From the NCBI RefSeq assembly GCF_024519455.1, contig NZ_JALJRY010000006.1:1-64000 (forward strand): DNA of 64,000 nt, read 5' to 3'. This stretch comes from Streptomyces sp. STR69 (GTDB lineage Bacteria > Actinomycetota > Actinomycetes > Streptomycetales > Streptomycetaceae). This document shows positions 35,032-45,321 of the stretch, in pieces. The notes under the pieces were generated by a model. That model worked only from the letters and a program-made list of their open reading frames with translations, ran no database searches and was not told where the DNA came from. Position numbers and translations under genes: made by a program. Numbering within the stretch: the stretch's first letter is position 1; every line of letters starts with the position of its first letter.

Positions 35032-37746
35032 GTGGAGCTCGTCGGTCGGGACGATCAGCTGGATCTGTTGCGCCGGCTGCTGGCCGAGCCGCGGAGCCAC
35101 GGGAGCGCGGTGCTGGTCCGCGGGGCCCCAGGCATCGGGAAGACGGCGTTGCTCGCCGAGACCGCCGCCCTCGCCGAGGGGCTCGGCCACCGGGTGCTGC
35201 GCACCAGCGGTGTGGAGGCCGAGAGCGACATCCCCTATGCCGGTCTGCAACTCGTCCTGCGCCCCCTTGCCGCGGGAGCCGCTGACCTCGCCACCCCGCA
35301 CCGGCAGGCCCTGGACACCGCTCTCGGACTCGCCGGGGCCGGCGTCCCCGACGTGTTCCTGGTCGGTCTGGCGGTCCTCAACCTCCTGGCCGACGCGGCC
35401 GCCGTCGCGCCGGTACTGGTCCTGGTCGACGACGTCCAGTGGCTCGACGACGCCACCGCCAGCGTCCTGGCCTTCGTGGCACGCCGGGTCGGCACGGAGC
35501 CGGTGGTCATCGTGGGGGCCGCACGCGAGGGCTACCGCTCGCGCCTGAACGCCGACGAACTCACCTCCGTGCCCCTGGGTCCGCTCACGGACGGCCAGGC
35601 CGCGGAGATCCTGGCGGACCGGGCCCCGGACCTGCGGCCGACCGCGCACCGCCGGCTGCTGGCCGAGGCCGCCGGCAACCCCCTGGCCCTGACGGAGCTC
35701 TCCCGTTCCCTCGGGGCGTCGGCCGATCCGTACATGTCCCAACTGCCGCTCACCGAGCGGCTCGAACAGGCCTTCACCGACCGCTTGAAGACCCTGCCCG
35801 ACATCACCCGGAGCCTGCTGCGGATCGCCGCCCTCAACGACAGCCCGTCGCTCCCCGAGATCTACCGCGCGACCCGGCTGTTCACCGGCGCGACGGCCGG
35901 GGCCCCGGAACTCGACCCGGCCGTGCGCGCCCGCCTCGTCCACGTCGTCGGCGGCGAACTGCGGTTCGGGCATCCGCTGATGCGGTCGGCGATCCACCAG
36001 ACCATGCCCACCGGCGCCCGCCACGCCGCACACGCGGCGCTCGCCGCCGTACTGTGGGAACACCCGGACCGGCAGCTGCGACACCGGGCCGCCGCGGCCG
36101 ACGAACCGGCGGAGGCGGTCGCCGCCGCGTTGGAGGACGCCGCGCACCGGGCCGCCCGCCGCGGTGGCATCGCGGCGGCCGTCACGGCCCTCGAACAGGC
36201 CGCCGCGCTCAGCGAGGACGCCGATCGCCGAGTGGAACGGCTGCTGCGCGCCGCCGACTTCGCCGTGGAGCTCGGCCGGCCCGAGACCGTGACCCGGCTG
36301 CTGGACCAGGCGCTCACCGGCCCACTGTCACGGCGTCAGCACGCCACGGTTGTCTGGCTCCGCGGCAGCTTCGACGAGGGACTGCACAGCCACGCGTCCG
36401 GCGCCAACTCCCTGACCGCCCTCGCCGAGGAGATGGCCGCTCAGGACCGTGCGCTGGCGCTGCGGATCCTGTGGAGCGCCGCGCAGTTGTGCTTCTGGTC
36501 CGACCCGGGCCCGGAAGGCCGCCGTACGGTCCTGGAGGCAGTGGAGCGGCTGGAACTCGACGAACTCGATCCGTGGCGGCTGGCCATCTGCGCCTACGCC
36601 GCGCCGGTCGACCGCGGCACGTTCGTGCTGGAGCGGGCCCGGCGCGTCGCCCTGAAGGAGGGCGACGACGGCCGCGCCTACCGCATGCTCAGCACCGCCT
36701 CGCTCCTCGTCGGCGGCTTCGACCTGGCGCGGGCGTTCTCGGCGGCCGGCGCCGAACCGCTGCGTGCCCAGGGACGCCTGGGGCTTTTGGCCCGCACGGT
36801 CGGCGCGGACGCGTGGAGCGCGCTCGTGGTCGGCGATCTCGGCGCGGCGATCGCCACGACCGAGGAGTCGCGAAGACTGGCGCGCGAAACCAGCCAGACG
36901 ATGATGTACGCGTTGATGACCGCCACCGCGGCCAAGCTTGCCGCGTTGCGCGGCGAGGTGGATTCCGCCCTGGGGCTGGCCGAGGAGGCGGAGGAGATCG
37001 GGCTGCCCGCCGGGGCGCGTCCGGTGCTGGCCACCGCGTCGATGGCCCGCGGGCTGGCCGCGTTGGGCACGGGGCGGTTCGAGGAGGCCTTCGGGCACTT
37101 CCGACGGCTGCACGATCCGGCGGATCCCGCGTTCCAGGTCGCCCTGCGGCTGACGACCGTGGTCGACCTGGTCGACGCGGCTGTGCACTGCGGGCGGTTG
37201 GAGCTCGTGCTCCCGGTCGTGGCCGAGCTGGAGGAGATCGCCGCGGTGACCTCCGCGCCGGTGCTGCACGCCGAACTGCGTCTGGTCCGGGCGCTGTTGG
37301 CCGACGACGAGGACGCCGACCCGCTCTTCGCGGACGCGCTGCGCGCCGACCTCGGCGCCTGGCCGCTGATCAGGGCCCGTACCCACCTGGCCTACGGTGA
37401 ATGGCTGCGGCGCCGGCGGCGCAGCGTCGAGTCCCGCGACCACCTCCGTGCCGCCCGCGACATGTTCGACGCGCTCGGCGTGATCCCCTGGGGGGAGCGG
37501 GCCCGCCGTGAACTGCGCGCCGCGGGCGAGACCAGCCGCCGCCGGGCCCCGGACGCCCGGGACCAGCTGACCGCCCACGAGCTGCAGATCGTCCAGCTCG
37601 CCGCCGACGGGCTGACCAACCGTGAGATAGGGCAGCGGCTCTACCTGTCCCACCGCACCGTCAGCTCGCATCTCCACCGGATCTTTCCCAAGCTGGGCGT
37701 GGCCTCGCGTGCCGAGCTGCGGACGGTGGTCAGCGCACTGCGCTGA
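35032..37746 (+). CDS. Large ATP-binding LuxR regulator (LAL family), first of a tandem pair
   Basis: 904 aa from GTG at 35032, with GGGGGGA upstream. N-terminal STAND-type ATPase: Walker A VRGAPGIGKTALL, Walker B LVLVDDVQWLDDATA. A long helical repeat region fills the middle. C-terminal LuxR HTH: LTAHELQIVQLAADGLTNREIGQRLYLSHRTVSSHLHRIFPKLG. LAL proteins usually activate secondary-metabolite or catabolic genes. The natural target here is the convergent hydrolase operon at 40.8-44.9 kb (inference). Confidence 0.92.
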   Translation: MELVGRDDQLDLLRRLLAEPRSHGSAVLVRGAPGIGKTALLAETAALAEGLGHRVLRTSGVEAESDIPYAGLQLVLRPLAAGAADLATPHRQALDTALGLAGAGVPDVFLVGLAVLNLLADAAAVAPVLVLVDDVQWLDDATASVLAFVARRVGTEPVVIVGAAREGYRSRLNADELTSVPLGPLTDGQAAEILADRAPDLRPTAHRRLLAEAAGNPLALTELSRSLGASADPYMSQLPLTERLEQAFTDRLKTLPDITRSLLRIAALNDSPSLPEIYRATRLFTGATAGAPELDPAVRARLVHVVGGELRFGHPLMRSAIHQTMPTGARHAAHAALAAVLWEHPDRQLRHRAAAADEPAEAVAAALEDAAHRAARRGGIAAAVTALEQAAALSEDADRRVERLLRAADFAVELGRPETVTRLLDQALTGPLSRRQHATVVWLRGSFDEGLHSHASGANSLTALAEEMAAQDRALALRILWSAAQLCFWSDPGPEGRRTVLEAVERLELDELDPWRLAICAYAAPVDRGTFVLERARRVALKEGDDGRAYRMLSTASLLVGGFDLARAFSAAGAEPLRAQGRLGLLARTVGADAWSALVVGDLGAAIATTEESRRLARETSQTMMYALMTATAAKLAALRGEVDSALGLAEEAEEIGLPAGARPVLATASMARGLAALGTGRFEEAFGHFRRLHDPADPAFQVALRLTTVVDLVDAAVHCGRLELVLPVVAELEEIAAVTSAPVLHAELRLVRALLADDEDADPLFADALRADLGAWPLIRARTHLAYGEWLRRRRRSVESRDHLRAARDMFDALGVIPWGERARRELRAAGETSRRRAPDARDQLTAHELQIVQLAADGLTNREIGQRLYLSHRTVSSHLHRIFPKLGVASRAELRTVVSALR

Positions 37747-37840
37747 CCGGCACACCACCGTCACATGACGCTCGCTTCCGCCGGCGCGGCGTTCCTAGCG
37801 TTCCCCATGTCAGGGCATCGACAAGCGGGGGAGCGATCCC

Positions 37841-40624
37841 ATGGTGTGGAACGGCGGCCGGCCCGCGTCCGGGCCGCGGATGGTCGGACGCCACGCCGAA
37901 CGCGAAGCCGTCGGGCGGCTGCTCGACGCGGTGCGCGACGGCCTCAGCGGAGTCCTTGTCCTCACCGGCGAACCGGGGATCGGCAAGACCCGGCTCCTCG
38001 AGTACGCCGCGGCCCGGGCCTCCGAACTGCGCGTGGTCCGGCTGACCGCGGCCGAGCCCGAGACAGGTCTGGGTTTCGGCGCGCTGCACCGGTTGCTGCG
38101 GCCCTTCCTGAACCGGACGGACCGGCTGCCCGGACCGCAGCGGGCCGCGCTCGACGCGGCCCTGGGCCTGGTGCCGGGGCCGCCGACCGACCGCTATCTG
38201 GTCGGCCTCGCGACACTGACGCTGCTGTCCGAGGCCGCCGCCGACCAGCCGCTGCTGTTCCTGCTGGACGACGCGCAGTGGCTGGACCGGGAGTCGGCCG
38301 AGGCGCTCGCGTTCGCCGCCCGCCGGCTGCACGCCGACTCCCTGGGCCTGATCATCGCCGTCCGCGACGGGCTCGGGGACAACGGCCTGTTCGACGGGCT
38401 GAGCGTGCACGCGGTGACCGGCCTACCGGAGTCGGAGGCCAGGAACCTGCTCCTCTCCGTCCCCCGGCGGGTGGACGCGGACGTGGCCGACCGGATCGTC
38501 GCCGGGACCGGAGGCAACCCGCTCGCGCTGCTGGAGCTGGCCGACGCCCTGGCCGCCGAGCAACTGTCCGGTATCGCCCCGCTGCCCGATCCGCTGCCGG
38601 TGGGCCGCCTGCTGGAGGGCCACTTCCAGCAGCTGGTCCGAGCCCTCCCGCCCGAGACGGGAACCCTGTTGCTGCTGCTCGCGGCGGCCCCCTCGGACGA
38701 CACGGGACTGATGTGGCGGGCCGCCGGACGGCTCGGACTGTCCGCCCGGGCCGTCCAGCCGGCGGTCGCCGCGGGAATCCTCGGCCGGGACACACCGACG
38801 GCCTTCCGGCACCCCCTGATCCGCTCGACGGTCTACGCCGCGGCCGAACCCGGCGAGCGCCGCCGGGCGCACTCGGCCCTGGCCGCCGCCTGCGACCCCG
38901 TACGGGACGCCGACCGCCGAGCCTGGCACCGGGCCGAGGCCGCCGAGGGAGTGGACGACGACGTCGCCGACGACCTGGCGGCCGCCTCCGAGCGAGCCCG
39001 CTCCCGCGGCGGCTACTCCCAGCAGGCCCGCTTCCTGTCGCGCGCAGCCGATTTCACCAGCGACTCGGACAAGCGGGCCGAGCGGCTGCTCGACGCGGCG
39101 CAGGCCCATCTGGCGTCCGGCGAGGCGGCGGCGGCGCGGATCGCGCTGGACCTGGCCGGCGCCGGCCTCCGCGGCCCGGTGATGCGCACGCGCGAGCTGC
39201 GGATGCGGGCGACCGCCCAGATGTTCCAGATCGCCGTCGCCGACGTCCCGGCGATGCTGATGGACGCCGTGACCAGGCTCGGCCCGCGGGACCCCCGGCT
39301 GACCTGGGAGCTGCTCCGTGAGGCGCTGCATGCGGCGCTGGTCGCCGACGGCTGTCCGCAGGGCACGTCGTTGACCGAGGTCGCGGTGGCTGTCGTCGCC
39401 GCCCGGCATGCCCCGGACACCGCCGCGTACGGCCGTGACGTACTGATGGAGGGTCTGGCCCGACGCGTGGCCGAGGGCTACGAGCGCGGCGCGTCCGTGT
39501 TGCGTGCCGCCCTGGACCGGCTGCGGGACGGCGCCGAGATCGGGGACGCGAACAGCCCCTTCGCGGTGATGCTGTCCATGGCCTGCGACGATCTCTGGGA
39601 CGTCCGGGCCGAGCGCGAACTCACCGACCGCCTCGCGGCGGCGGACCGCGACGCCGGCGCACTGTACGCGCTGAGCATGACGCTGCTCGTCGCGGCCCGC
39701 TGCGATCTCTGGGACGGACGGTTCACGGAGGCGGAGGTCCGCTACGCCGAGTTCGACGACATCGCGGCCGATACCGGCTTCCGCGGCGGCGGAGTCATCA
39801 ACCGGCTCCACCTGTTCGCCCTGGCAGGCCGGGAGCCCGAGCTGCGGGAATCGGTGCGGCAGACCGCGGCGATGAAGAGCATGGGCCACGGCCTGCTCCA
39901 GCTGCTGGCACAGCACGCGCTGTCCCTGTTCGAGCTGGGACACGGCCGCTACCGACAGGCGCTGCGGCACGCTCGGGCCGTCTTCGAGGGCGACCCCCCG
40001 GCCTGTGGCAACCTCGTTCTCCCGCTGCTCATCGAGGCCGGAGTGCGCGCCGGCGACCGGGCCGTCGCCCTCGCGGCACTGTCCCGGCTGGAGGAACGCG
40101 CCCCGCTCGCCGGTACGCCCTGGGCCCTGGGCGCCCTGGCCCTCGGCCGGGCACTGGCGGCGGACGGCGACGAGGCCGAGAAGCACTACCAGGAGTCGGT
40201 CGAACGGCTGGGGCAGGCACCGCTGGCCCTGGAACAGGCCCGGGCCCGGCTGCTGTTCGGCGAGTGGCTGCGCCGCCGCAAACGGCGTTCCGATGCCAGG
40301 AAGCAGTTGCGCGCCGCCTACGAGAGCTTCGACGCCTTCGGCGCGGTGCCGTACGCGGAGCGGGCCCGGATCGAGCTGCTGGCCACCGGTGAGACGGCAC
40401 GCAGACGCACGGTCGACACCCGGTTCGACCTCACACCGCGGGAACGGCAGGTGGCTTCCCTGGCCGCCTCGGGGCTGACCAACGGGGAGATCGCGACGCG
40501 GTTGTTCGTCACCGCCTCGACCGTCGAGTTCCATCTGAACAAGGTGTTCCGCAAGCTCGGCATCACCTCCCGGAAGCAGATCCCCCGCGCGATCGGCGAA
40601 CCGGACCCGGTGGCCGGGGACTGA
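37841..40624 (+). CDS. Large ATP-binding LuxR regulator (LAL family), second of a tandem pair
   Basis: 927 aa. Walker A LTGEPGIGKTRLL, Walker B LLFLLDDAQWLDRESA, TPR-like middle, and LuxR HTH LTPRERQVASLAASGLTNGEIATRLFVTASTVEFHLNKVFRKLG. It follows the first LAL by 94 bases on the same strand and shares its architecture (including LFGEWLRRRKRRSDARKQLRAA versus the corresponding region of the first), so the pair probably arose by duplication. Ends convergently with a hydrolase remnant. Confidence 0.92.
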   Translation: MVWNGGRPASGPRMVGRHAEREAVGRLLDAVRDGLSGVLVLTGEPGIGKTRLLEYAAARASELRVVRLTAAEPETGLGFGALHRLLRPFLNRTDRLPGPQRAALDAALGLVPGPPTDRYLVGLATLTLLSEAAADQPLLFLLDDAQWLDRESAEALAFAARRLHADSLGLIIAVRDGLGDNGLFDGLSVHAVTGLPESEARNLLLSVPRRVDADVADRIVAGTGGNPLALLELADALAAEQLSGIAPLPDPLPVGRLLEGHFQQLVRALPPETGTLLLLLAAAPSDDTGLMWRAAGRLGLSARAVQPAVAAGILGRDTPTAFRHPLIRSTVYAAAEPGERRRAHSALAAACDPVRDADRRAWHRAEAAEGVDDDVADDLAAASERARSRGGYSQQARFLSRAADFTSDSDKRAERLLDAAQAHLASGEAAAARIALDLAGAGLRGPVMRTRELRMRATAQMFQIAVADVPAMLMDAVTRLGPRDPRLTWELLREALHAALVADGCPQGTSLTEVAVAVVAARHAPDTAAYGRDVLMEGLARRVAEGYERGASVLRAALDRLRDGAEIGDANSPFAVMLSMACDDLWDVRAERELTDRLAAADRDAGALYALSMTLLVAARCDLWDGRFTEAEVRYAEFDDIAADTGFRGGGVINRLHLFALAGREPELRESVRQTAAMKSMGHGLLQLLAQHALSLFELGHGRYRQALRHARAVFEGDPPACGNLVLPLLIEAGVRAGDRAVALAALSRLEERAPLAGTPWALGALALGRALAADGDEAEKHYQESVERLGQAPLALEQARARLLFGEWLRRRKRRSDARKQLRAAYESFDAFGAVPYAERARIELLATGETARRRTVDTRFDLTPRERQVASLAASGLTNGEIATRLFVTASTVEFHLNKVFRKLGITSRKQIPRAIGEPDPVAGD

Positions 40625-40647
40625 CCCCGACCGCCCGTGTCGGACCG

Positions 40648-40804
40648 TCACTTCTGCGCGGTCGCGAAGAAGTCGAGGTAATGACGCGCGAGTTCGGCGG
40701 GTGCCTCCAACGGGATGTTGTGCCCCGCCCGCTCGATCACCACAGCCGGCCGGGACCGATGTCACGCAGCCCGCTCCCAAGTCCTCGTACGCCGCCCGCA
40801 GTTG
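40648..40804 (-). pseudogene. C-terminal remnant of an alpha/beta hydrolase
   Basis: On the minus strand a frame ending at 40648 reads VIERAGHNIPLEAPAELA then RHYLDFFATAQK and stop: the catalytic-histidine region and C terminus of an alpha/beta hydrolase. Just upstream another frame gives QLRAAYEDLGAGCVTSVP, the expected preceding segment, but an in-frame stop and a shift separate the two. No N-terminal part is present. It lies directly behind an intact hydrolase gene of the same type. Confidence 0.7.
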
Positions 40805-40824
40805 GACCCGGCCGCCCCGCGCGA

Positions 40825-41742
<918 letters not shown>

Positions 41743-41762
41743 TCATCCCGGGGCGGTCCGGC

Positions 41763-42242
41763 TCACAAGGACGGCGGTGGTCCGGTGACGCGCAGGTGGA
41801 AGGCCTCGGCGGAGGCCACGACCGCGGCGAGGTCGAACTCCGGCGGAAGGTCCCCGGCCTCGGCCACCGGGGTGCCGTTGGCCCGGAAGTACTCCTCGAT
41901 GCAGGCCGGGCTGAACAGCACCGCTATCCGCGCCCCCTCGGGCGAGCGCACCAGATAGCTGTGCGGAACCCCGCGAGGCCCGTACGCCACCTGTCCGGGC
42001 ACCAGGTCGTGGCGCTGATCGCCGACGAAGAACGTCACCTCGCCGTCGAGGACGAACCAGACCTCCTCCTCGTCCTCGTGGACGTGGTGCGGGGGCGCGT
42101 GGCCGGCCGGGTCGGCGAACTCCATCAGGCTGAGCCGGTTGTCGGTCGCGGTGCCGGGCAGCAGGATCCTGGCCTGGCCGCCGAGGAACCAGAAGGGTTC
42201 GCGCTCGGCCGTCGGGCCGAAGGTGGGGAAGGAACTGGTCAT
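41763..42242 (-). CDS. Cupin-domain protein (quercetinase-like)
   Basis: 159 aa, ATG at 42242 with AGGAG upstream. Double cupin-like motifs: HHVHEDEEEVWFVLDGEVTF with metal-binding His/His/Glu, and VPHSYLV for the second motif. It resembles single-domain dioxygenase-like cupins, but substrate and metal cannot be read. Fourteen bases after the preceding hydrolase gene, so co-transcribed. Confidence 0.85.
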   Translation of the reverse strand: MTSSFPTFGPTAEREPFWFLGGQARILLPGTATDNRLSLMEFADPAGHAPPHHVHEDEEEVWFVLDGEVTFFVGDQRHDLVPGQVAYGPRGVPHSYLVRSPEGARIAVLFSPACIEEYFRANGTPVAEAGDLPPEFDLAAVVASAEAFHLRVTGPPPSL

Positions 42243-42256
42243 GTCCGCTCCTGACG

Positions 42257-43246
42257 TCATCGGTGGCTGCTCAGGAAACGCAGCAGCATGTCGGTCGTCT
42301 CTTTCGGGTGTTCCTCGTAGATCCAGTGGCCGGAGTCGGGCACGACCGCCGGAGTGACATGGGTGGCGTAGTGGCGCACCTGTTCCGCGACCGACGTACC
42401 GAGGCTGCCGGAGGCGCCGATCGCGAGCACCGGCATGGTCAGGGGCGTCTTCTGGAACCGCGTGTTGTCGGCGATGTCCTGCGGGAACGTCCTGAACCAC
42501 GCGAAGCTCGCTTCCAGGTGTGCGTAGTCGCGCAGGTAGGAGGCGAAGACCCGAAGGTCGTCCGGGGTCAGGGCGTCCTTGTGTACGGCGATGCCCCGCA
42601 TGAAACCGGTCGTCCAGGTCAGCTCGCGGCCCCGGATCAGACTCTCCGGGAGGCCGGTCCGCAGGGAGAAGAAGCCGAAGTGCCACGCTCCAGGGCCCTG
42701 GGCCGTCAGAGAGGGGAACTCGTAGATGCCCGGGTCGGGGATGGGGGCCTCGCTGAGCACGAGCTTCCTGACGGTGTGCGGGTACTGCGCCGCGTATGCG
42801 TAGGCGACCATCGTGCCGATGTCGTGGCCGACGACGTTCACGCCCTGGTCCTTGCCGAGCGACACCAGGAGCGCGTGCAACGTGGCGGCCATGGTCTTCT
42901 TGTCGTAGCCGGACGCCGGGGCGTCGCTCCGGCCCGCGCCGGGCAGGTCCGGCGCGACGACGGTGTAGTGCTCGGCGAGCGCGGGCATGATGCCGTGCCA
43001 CTCGTACCAGGTCTGGGGGTAGCCGTGGATCAGGACGAGGGTCGGGCCGTGCCCGCCGATCACGTAGTCGATGCCGGTTCCGGCGACGCGCGTCCTGTGT
43101 TCGCTGAAGCCGGCGGGTACTTGCTCGCCGGCCGGGGCCGCGGGCCCGGCGGAGGCCGCGGCCGTGAGCGTGATCGAGCCGAGGCCGACGGCCAGGGCGA
43201 AGACCGCGGCCACCAGGCGGCGGGATCTGGGCAGGCGGAATCTCAC
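42257..43246 (-). CDS. Secreted alpha/beta hydrolase, epoxide-hydrolase-like
   Basis: 329 aa from GTG with GGAGAG upstream. Signal peptide with RSRRLVAAVFALAVGLGS and Ala-rich end. HGYPQTWYEWHGIMPAL oxyanion region, nucleophile elbow VVGHDIGTM with Asp142 in place of Ser (epoxide hydrolase or dehalogenase type), and a C-terminal DSGHWIYEEHP histidine. It would act outside the cell on an epoxide, halide or lactone-type substrate. Confidence 0.86.
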   Translation of the reverse strand: MRFRLPRSRRLVAAVFALAVGLGSITLTAAASAGPAAPAGEQVPAGFSEHRTRVAGTGIDYVIGGHGPTLVLIHGYPQTWYEWHGIMPALAEHYTVVAPDLPGAGRSDAPASGYDKKTMAATLHALLVSLGKDQGVNVVGHDIGTMVAYAYAAQYPHTVRKLVLSEAPIPDPGIYEFPSLTAQGPGAWHFGFFSLRTGLPESLIRGRELTWTTGFMRGIAVHKDALTPDDLRVFASYLRDYAHLEASFAWFRTFPQDIADNTRFQKTPLTMPVLAIGASGSLGTSVAEQVRHYATHVTPAVVPDSGHWIYEEHPKETTDMLLRFLSSHR

Positions 43247-43307
43247 TGGTCTCTCCAGGGGAGGCGAGGGAGGCGGGGCTCGGCGCCCGCCGTGCCGTCA
43301 CGGCCGG

Positions 43308-44129
43308 TCAGAGGGATTCGACGAGGCCGCCGTCGATGACGAAGTCGGCGCCGGTGATGTTCGCCGCCTGAGGACCGGCGAGGTAGAGCACGAGATCGGC
43401 CACCTCCGACGGCCGGGTGAAGCGGCCGGTCACGGACTGGGCCGCCGCGCCGCGGGCCACCTCCCGGGGGTCGACGTCCCGGGACCGGCCCACCGTTGCG
43501 GCGACCCCGTCGGCGCCCTGCCACAGCGCCGTCTCCACCGGGCCGGGACCGATGGTGTTCACCCGCACACCGCGCGGCCCCACCTCTTTGGAGAGGGCCT
43601 TGCAGAAGTTGGTCAGCGCGGCCTTCGCCGCGCCGTAGTCGATGACCAGCGGGTCGGGCAGCCGGGCGTTGACCGAGGAGACGGTGACGATACGGCCCGC
43701 TCCGGTGGCGAGCAGGTGCGGCAGCGCGGCCCGGGTGGCGCGGACGGCGGCCATGAAGTTGACCGTGAACGTCCACTCCCAGTCCTCGTCCGTCACGCCG
43801 AGGAAGCCGTCGACCCGCGGCCGTACCGCCCCGACGTTGTTCACCAGGACGTCGACACCGCCATGGAGCGCCACCGCCTCGGCGATCAGCGCGGCCGGGC
43901 CGTCGGGCGTCGCGAGGTCGAGCTCCACGACGGTCAGCTCGGCCCCCTGCTTCACGTGCCGGTCGAGGGCGTCGGTGCGTTCCCTCGAACCCGCGACGAC
44001 GCGGTGACCGGCCGAGAGGAAGGCCTCGACGACGGCCAGCCCGATGCCGCGCCCGGCGCCGGTGACCACCACGGTCCGTCCGGCCGGACCCGCGTCCGCA
44101 CCGGACGGGCCGGCGGCCCGGGTACTCAT
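43308..44129 (-). CDS. SDR-family oxidoreductase
   Basis: 273 aa. Cofactor loop TGAGRGIG (23-30), NNVGA, catalytic Ser near 151, Tyr165 and Lys169 in IDYGAAKAAL, and the C-terminal ITGADFVIDGG characteristic of classical SDRs. NAD(P)-dependent alcohol/ketone oxidoreductase. ATG overlaps the upstream hydrolase stop as ATGA. Confidence 0.92.
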   Translation of the reverse strand: MSTRAAGPSGADAGPAGRTVVVTGAGRGIGLAVVEAFLSAGHRVVAGSRERTDALDRHVKQGAELTVVELDLATPDGPAALIAEAVALHGGVDVLVNNVGAVRPRVDGFLGVTDEDWEWTFTVNFMAAVRATRAALPHLLATGAGRIVTVSSVNARLPDPLVIDYGAAKAALTNFCKALSKEVGPRGVRVNTIGPGPVETALWQGADGVAATVGRSRDVDPREVARGAAAQSVTGRFTRPSEVADLVLYLAGPQAANITGADFVIDGGLVESL

Positions 44130-44935
44130 CGCCCGGTCCCCAGATTCTGCTGCCGCAGCCAGGTGAGAACGGTGTCCGCGACCTCGCGCCAGCCGCCGTC
44201 GATCGTCAACGAGTGCCCGCGGTCGGGGAAGTTGACGATGTCGGTGACCGCCTCGGAGTGCCGGTACTGCTTGAGAGTGGCCCGGGTGACGACCTCGGGC
44301 ACGGTGTGGTCCTTGCCGCCGGAGACGAGCAGCAGCGGGCCGCGTCCGCTGTTGTCCGTGTCGACCTTCGCCGGCGAGTGGGGGTTGAAGTTGGCGGAGG
44401 CGGCCTCGTACAGCGGCTTGCCCGGCGCGGGGATGGTCCAGCGCTCGTACAGGGCCGCCGACTCCTCCTCCGCGACGGCGTTGCCGAACGCGAACCGGAA
44501 CTGCTCCGCGGTCAGGGAGACCGCCCGGCGCTTGTTGGCCGGGTTCTTGAAGACCGGGAGCGTCGCCTTCAGCGCGGACAGCGGCAGGGGCAGCACGCCC
44601 TTGATCTGCGCGGCGTCGATCGCGACCGCCGCGGCGGCGCGGTCCTGGCCGAGCAGTTTCTGCGCGATCATCCCGCCGAACGAGTGGCCGATCACGAGGG
44701 GCCGTACGGGCAGCGCCTCGATCAGGGCCGCGTAGTGCTCGACGACGTCGTCGATGCCGTAGCCGGCGATGCTCTCGGGGTTCTGGCGCGCCTCCTCGAC
44801 GGTGGCGGGGTCGCCGGGCCATCCGGGCGCGGAGGGGTCGTAGCCCTCCGCGCGGAACAACTCGATCCACGGCTGCCAGGAGGTGCTGTGCAGCCAGAGC
44901 CCGTGGACGAAGACCACGGGAAGGGGAGCGGTCAT
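44126..44935 (-). CDS. Alpha/beta hydrolase
   Basis: 269 aa, first gene of the five-gene minus-strand operon. VVFVHGLWLHSTSWQPW, nucleophile elbow VIGHSFGGM, and C-terminal FPDRGHSLTIDGGW with the histidine. Cytoplasmic serine hydrolase of unknown substrate. GAGAGG precedes the ATG. The 230-base gap to tRNA-His upstream carries a hairpin at 45007-45027 and the tRNA terminator. Confidence 0.88.
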   Translation of the reverse strand: MTAPLPVVFVHGLWLHSTSWQPWIELFRAEGYDPSAPGWPGDPATVEEARQNPESIAGYGIDDVVEHYAALIEALPVRPLVIGHSFGGMIAQKLLGQDRAAAAVAIDAAQIKGVLPLPLSALKATLPVFKNPANKRRAVSLTAEQFRFAFGNAVAEEESAALYERWTIPAPGKPLYEAASANFNPHSPAKVDTDNSGRGPLLLVSGGKDHTVPEVVTRATLKQYRHSEAVTDIVNFPDRGHSLTIDGGWREVADTVLTWLRQQNLGTGR

Positions 44936-45006
44936 GGCGGGGCCTCTCGTGTGTGGGTGTCCTCACCCGGCGTGTGCACACGAAACCGGAAACCCCGGTG
45001 CCCTCG

Positions 45007-45027
45007 CACTGGGGAGGCACCCCAGTG
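45007..45027. other. Perfect 8-bp hairpin at the edge of the accessory segment
   Basis: CACTGGGG (45007-45014) and CCCCAGTG (45020-45027) around AGGCA, in the leader of the hydrolase-SDR operon. A related GGGGGAGGCAC string occurs at 5395-5404. Could be a regulatory stem or a common streptomycete small repeat. Confidence 0.45.
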
Positions 45028-45117
45028 GTTCGGGGCTCGATGCCGAACGGCCCCAGGTCGGCAACTCGCATGATGCGGGCGGGAGTCGATACACTCCTGC
45101 GCTCCGCCGACAACCGA

Positions 45118-45161
45118 GAAAGGCCCCTCGGCCCGCGTTTCCGCGGGCCGAGGGGCCTTTC
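45118..45161. terminator. Strong bidirectional terminator at tRNA-His
   Basis: A 20-bp perfect stem, 45118-45137 with 45142-45161, and a TTTC loop, beginning GAAAGGCCCC and ending GGGGCCTTTC. It lies seven bases beyond the 3' end of tRNA-His on the minus strand. Confidence 0.92.
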
Positions 45162-45167
45162 TTCAAG

Positions 45168-45240
45168 GGTGAGTGACGGGACTTGAACCCGCGACTTCCT
45201 GGACCACAACCAGGTGCTCTACCAGCTGAGCTACACCCAC
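45168..45240 (-). tRNA. tRNA-His(GTG)
   Basis: Minus-strand cloverleaf: acceptor GTGGGTG with CACTCAC, D arm AGCTCAGCTGGTAGAGC, anticodon stem CCTGG/CCAGG with loop TTGTGGT (anticodon GTG), T loop TTCAAGT. The base before position 1 (45241) supplies the G(-1) typical of histidine tRNAs, opposite C73. CCA is not fully encoded. Its 3' end faces the accessory segment at 34-45 kb. Confidence 0.95.
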
Positions 45241-45321
45241 CATGCCCGGTCGTTCACTCTGCGAGTTTCCGACCGGCCGAGAAAAAGTGTACAGGGTCCG
45301 AAGGGGTGCTCGCGCCCGCCT

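Noticed and set aside
45168..45240. tRNA-His as an attachment site for an integrated element at 34-45 kb
   Set aside because: No integrase gene and no second copy of the tRNA 3' end could be found by eye at the far border, so I do not call a mobile element.
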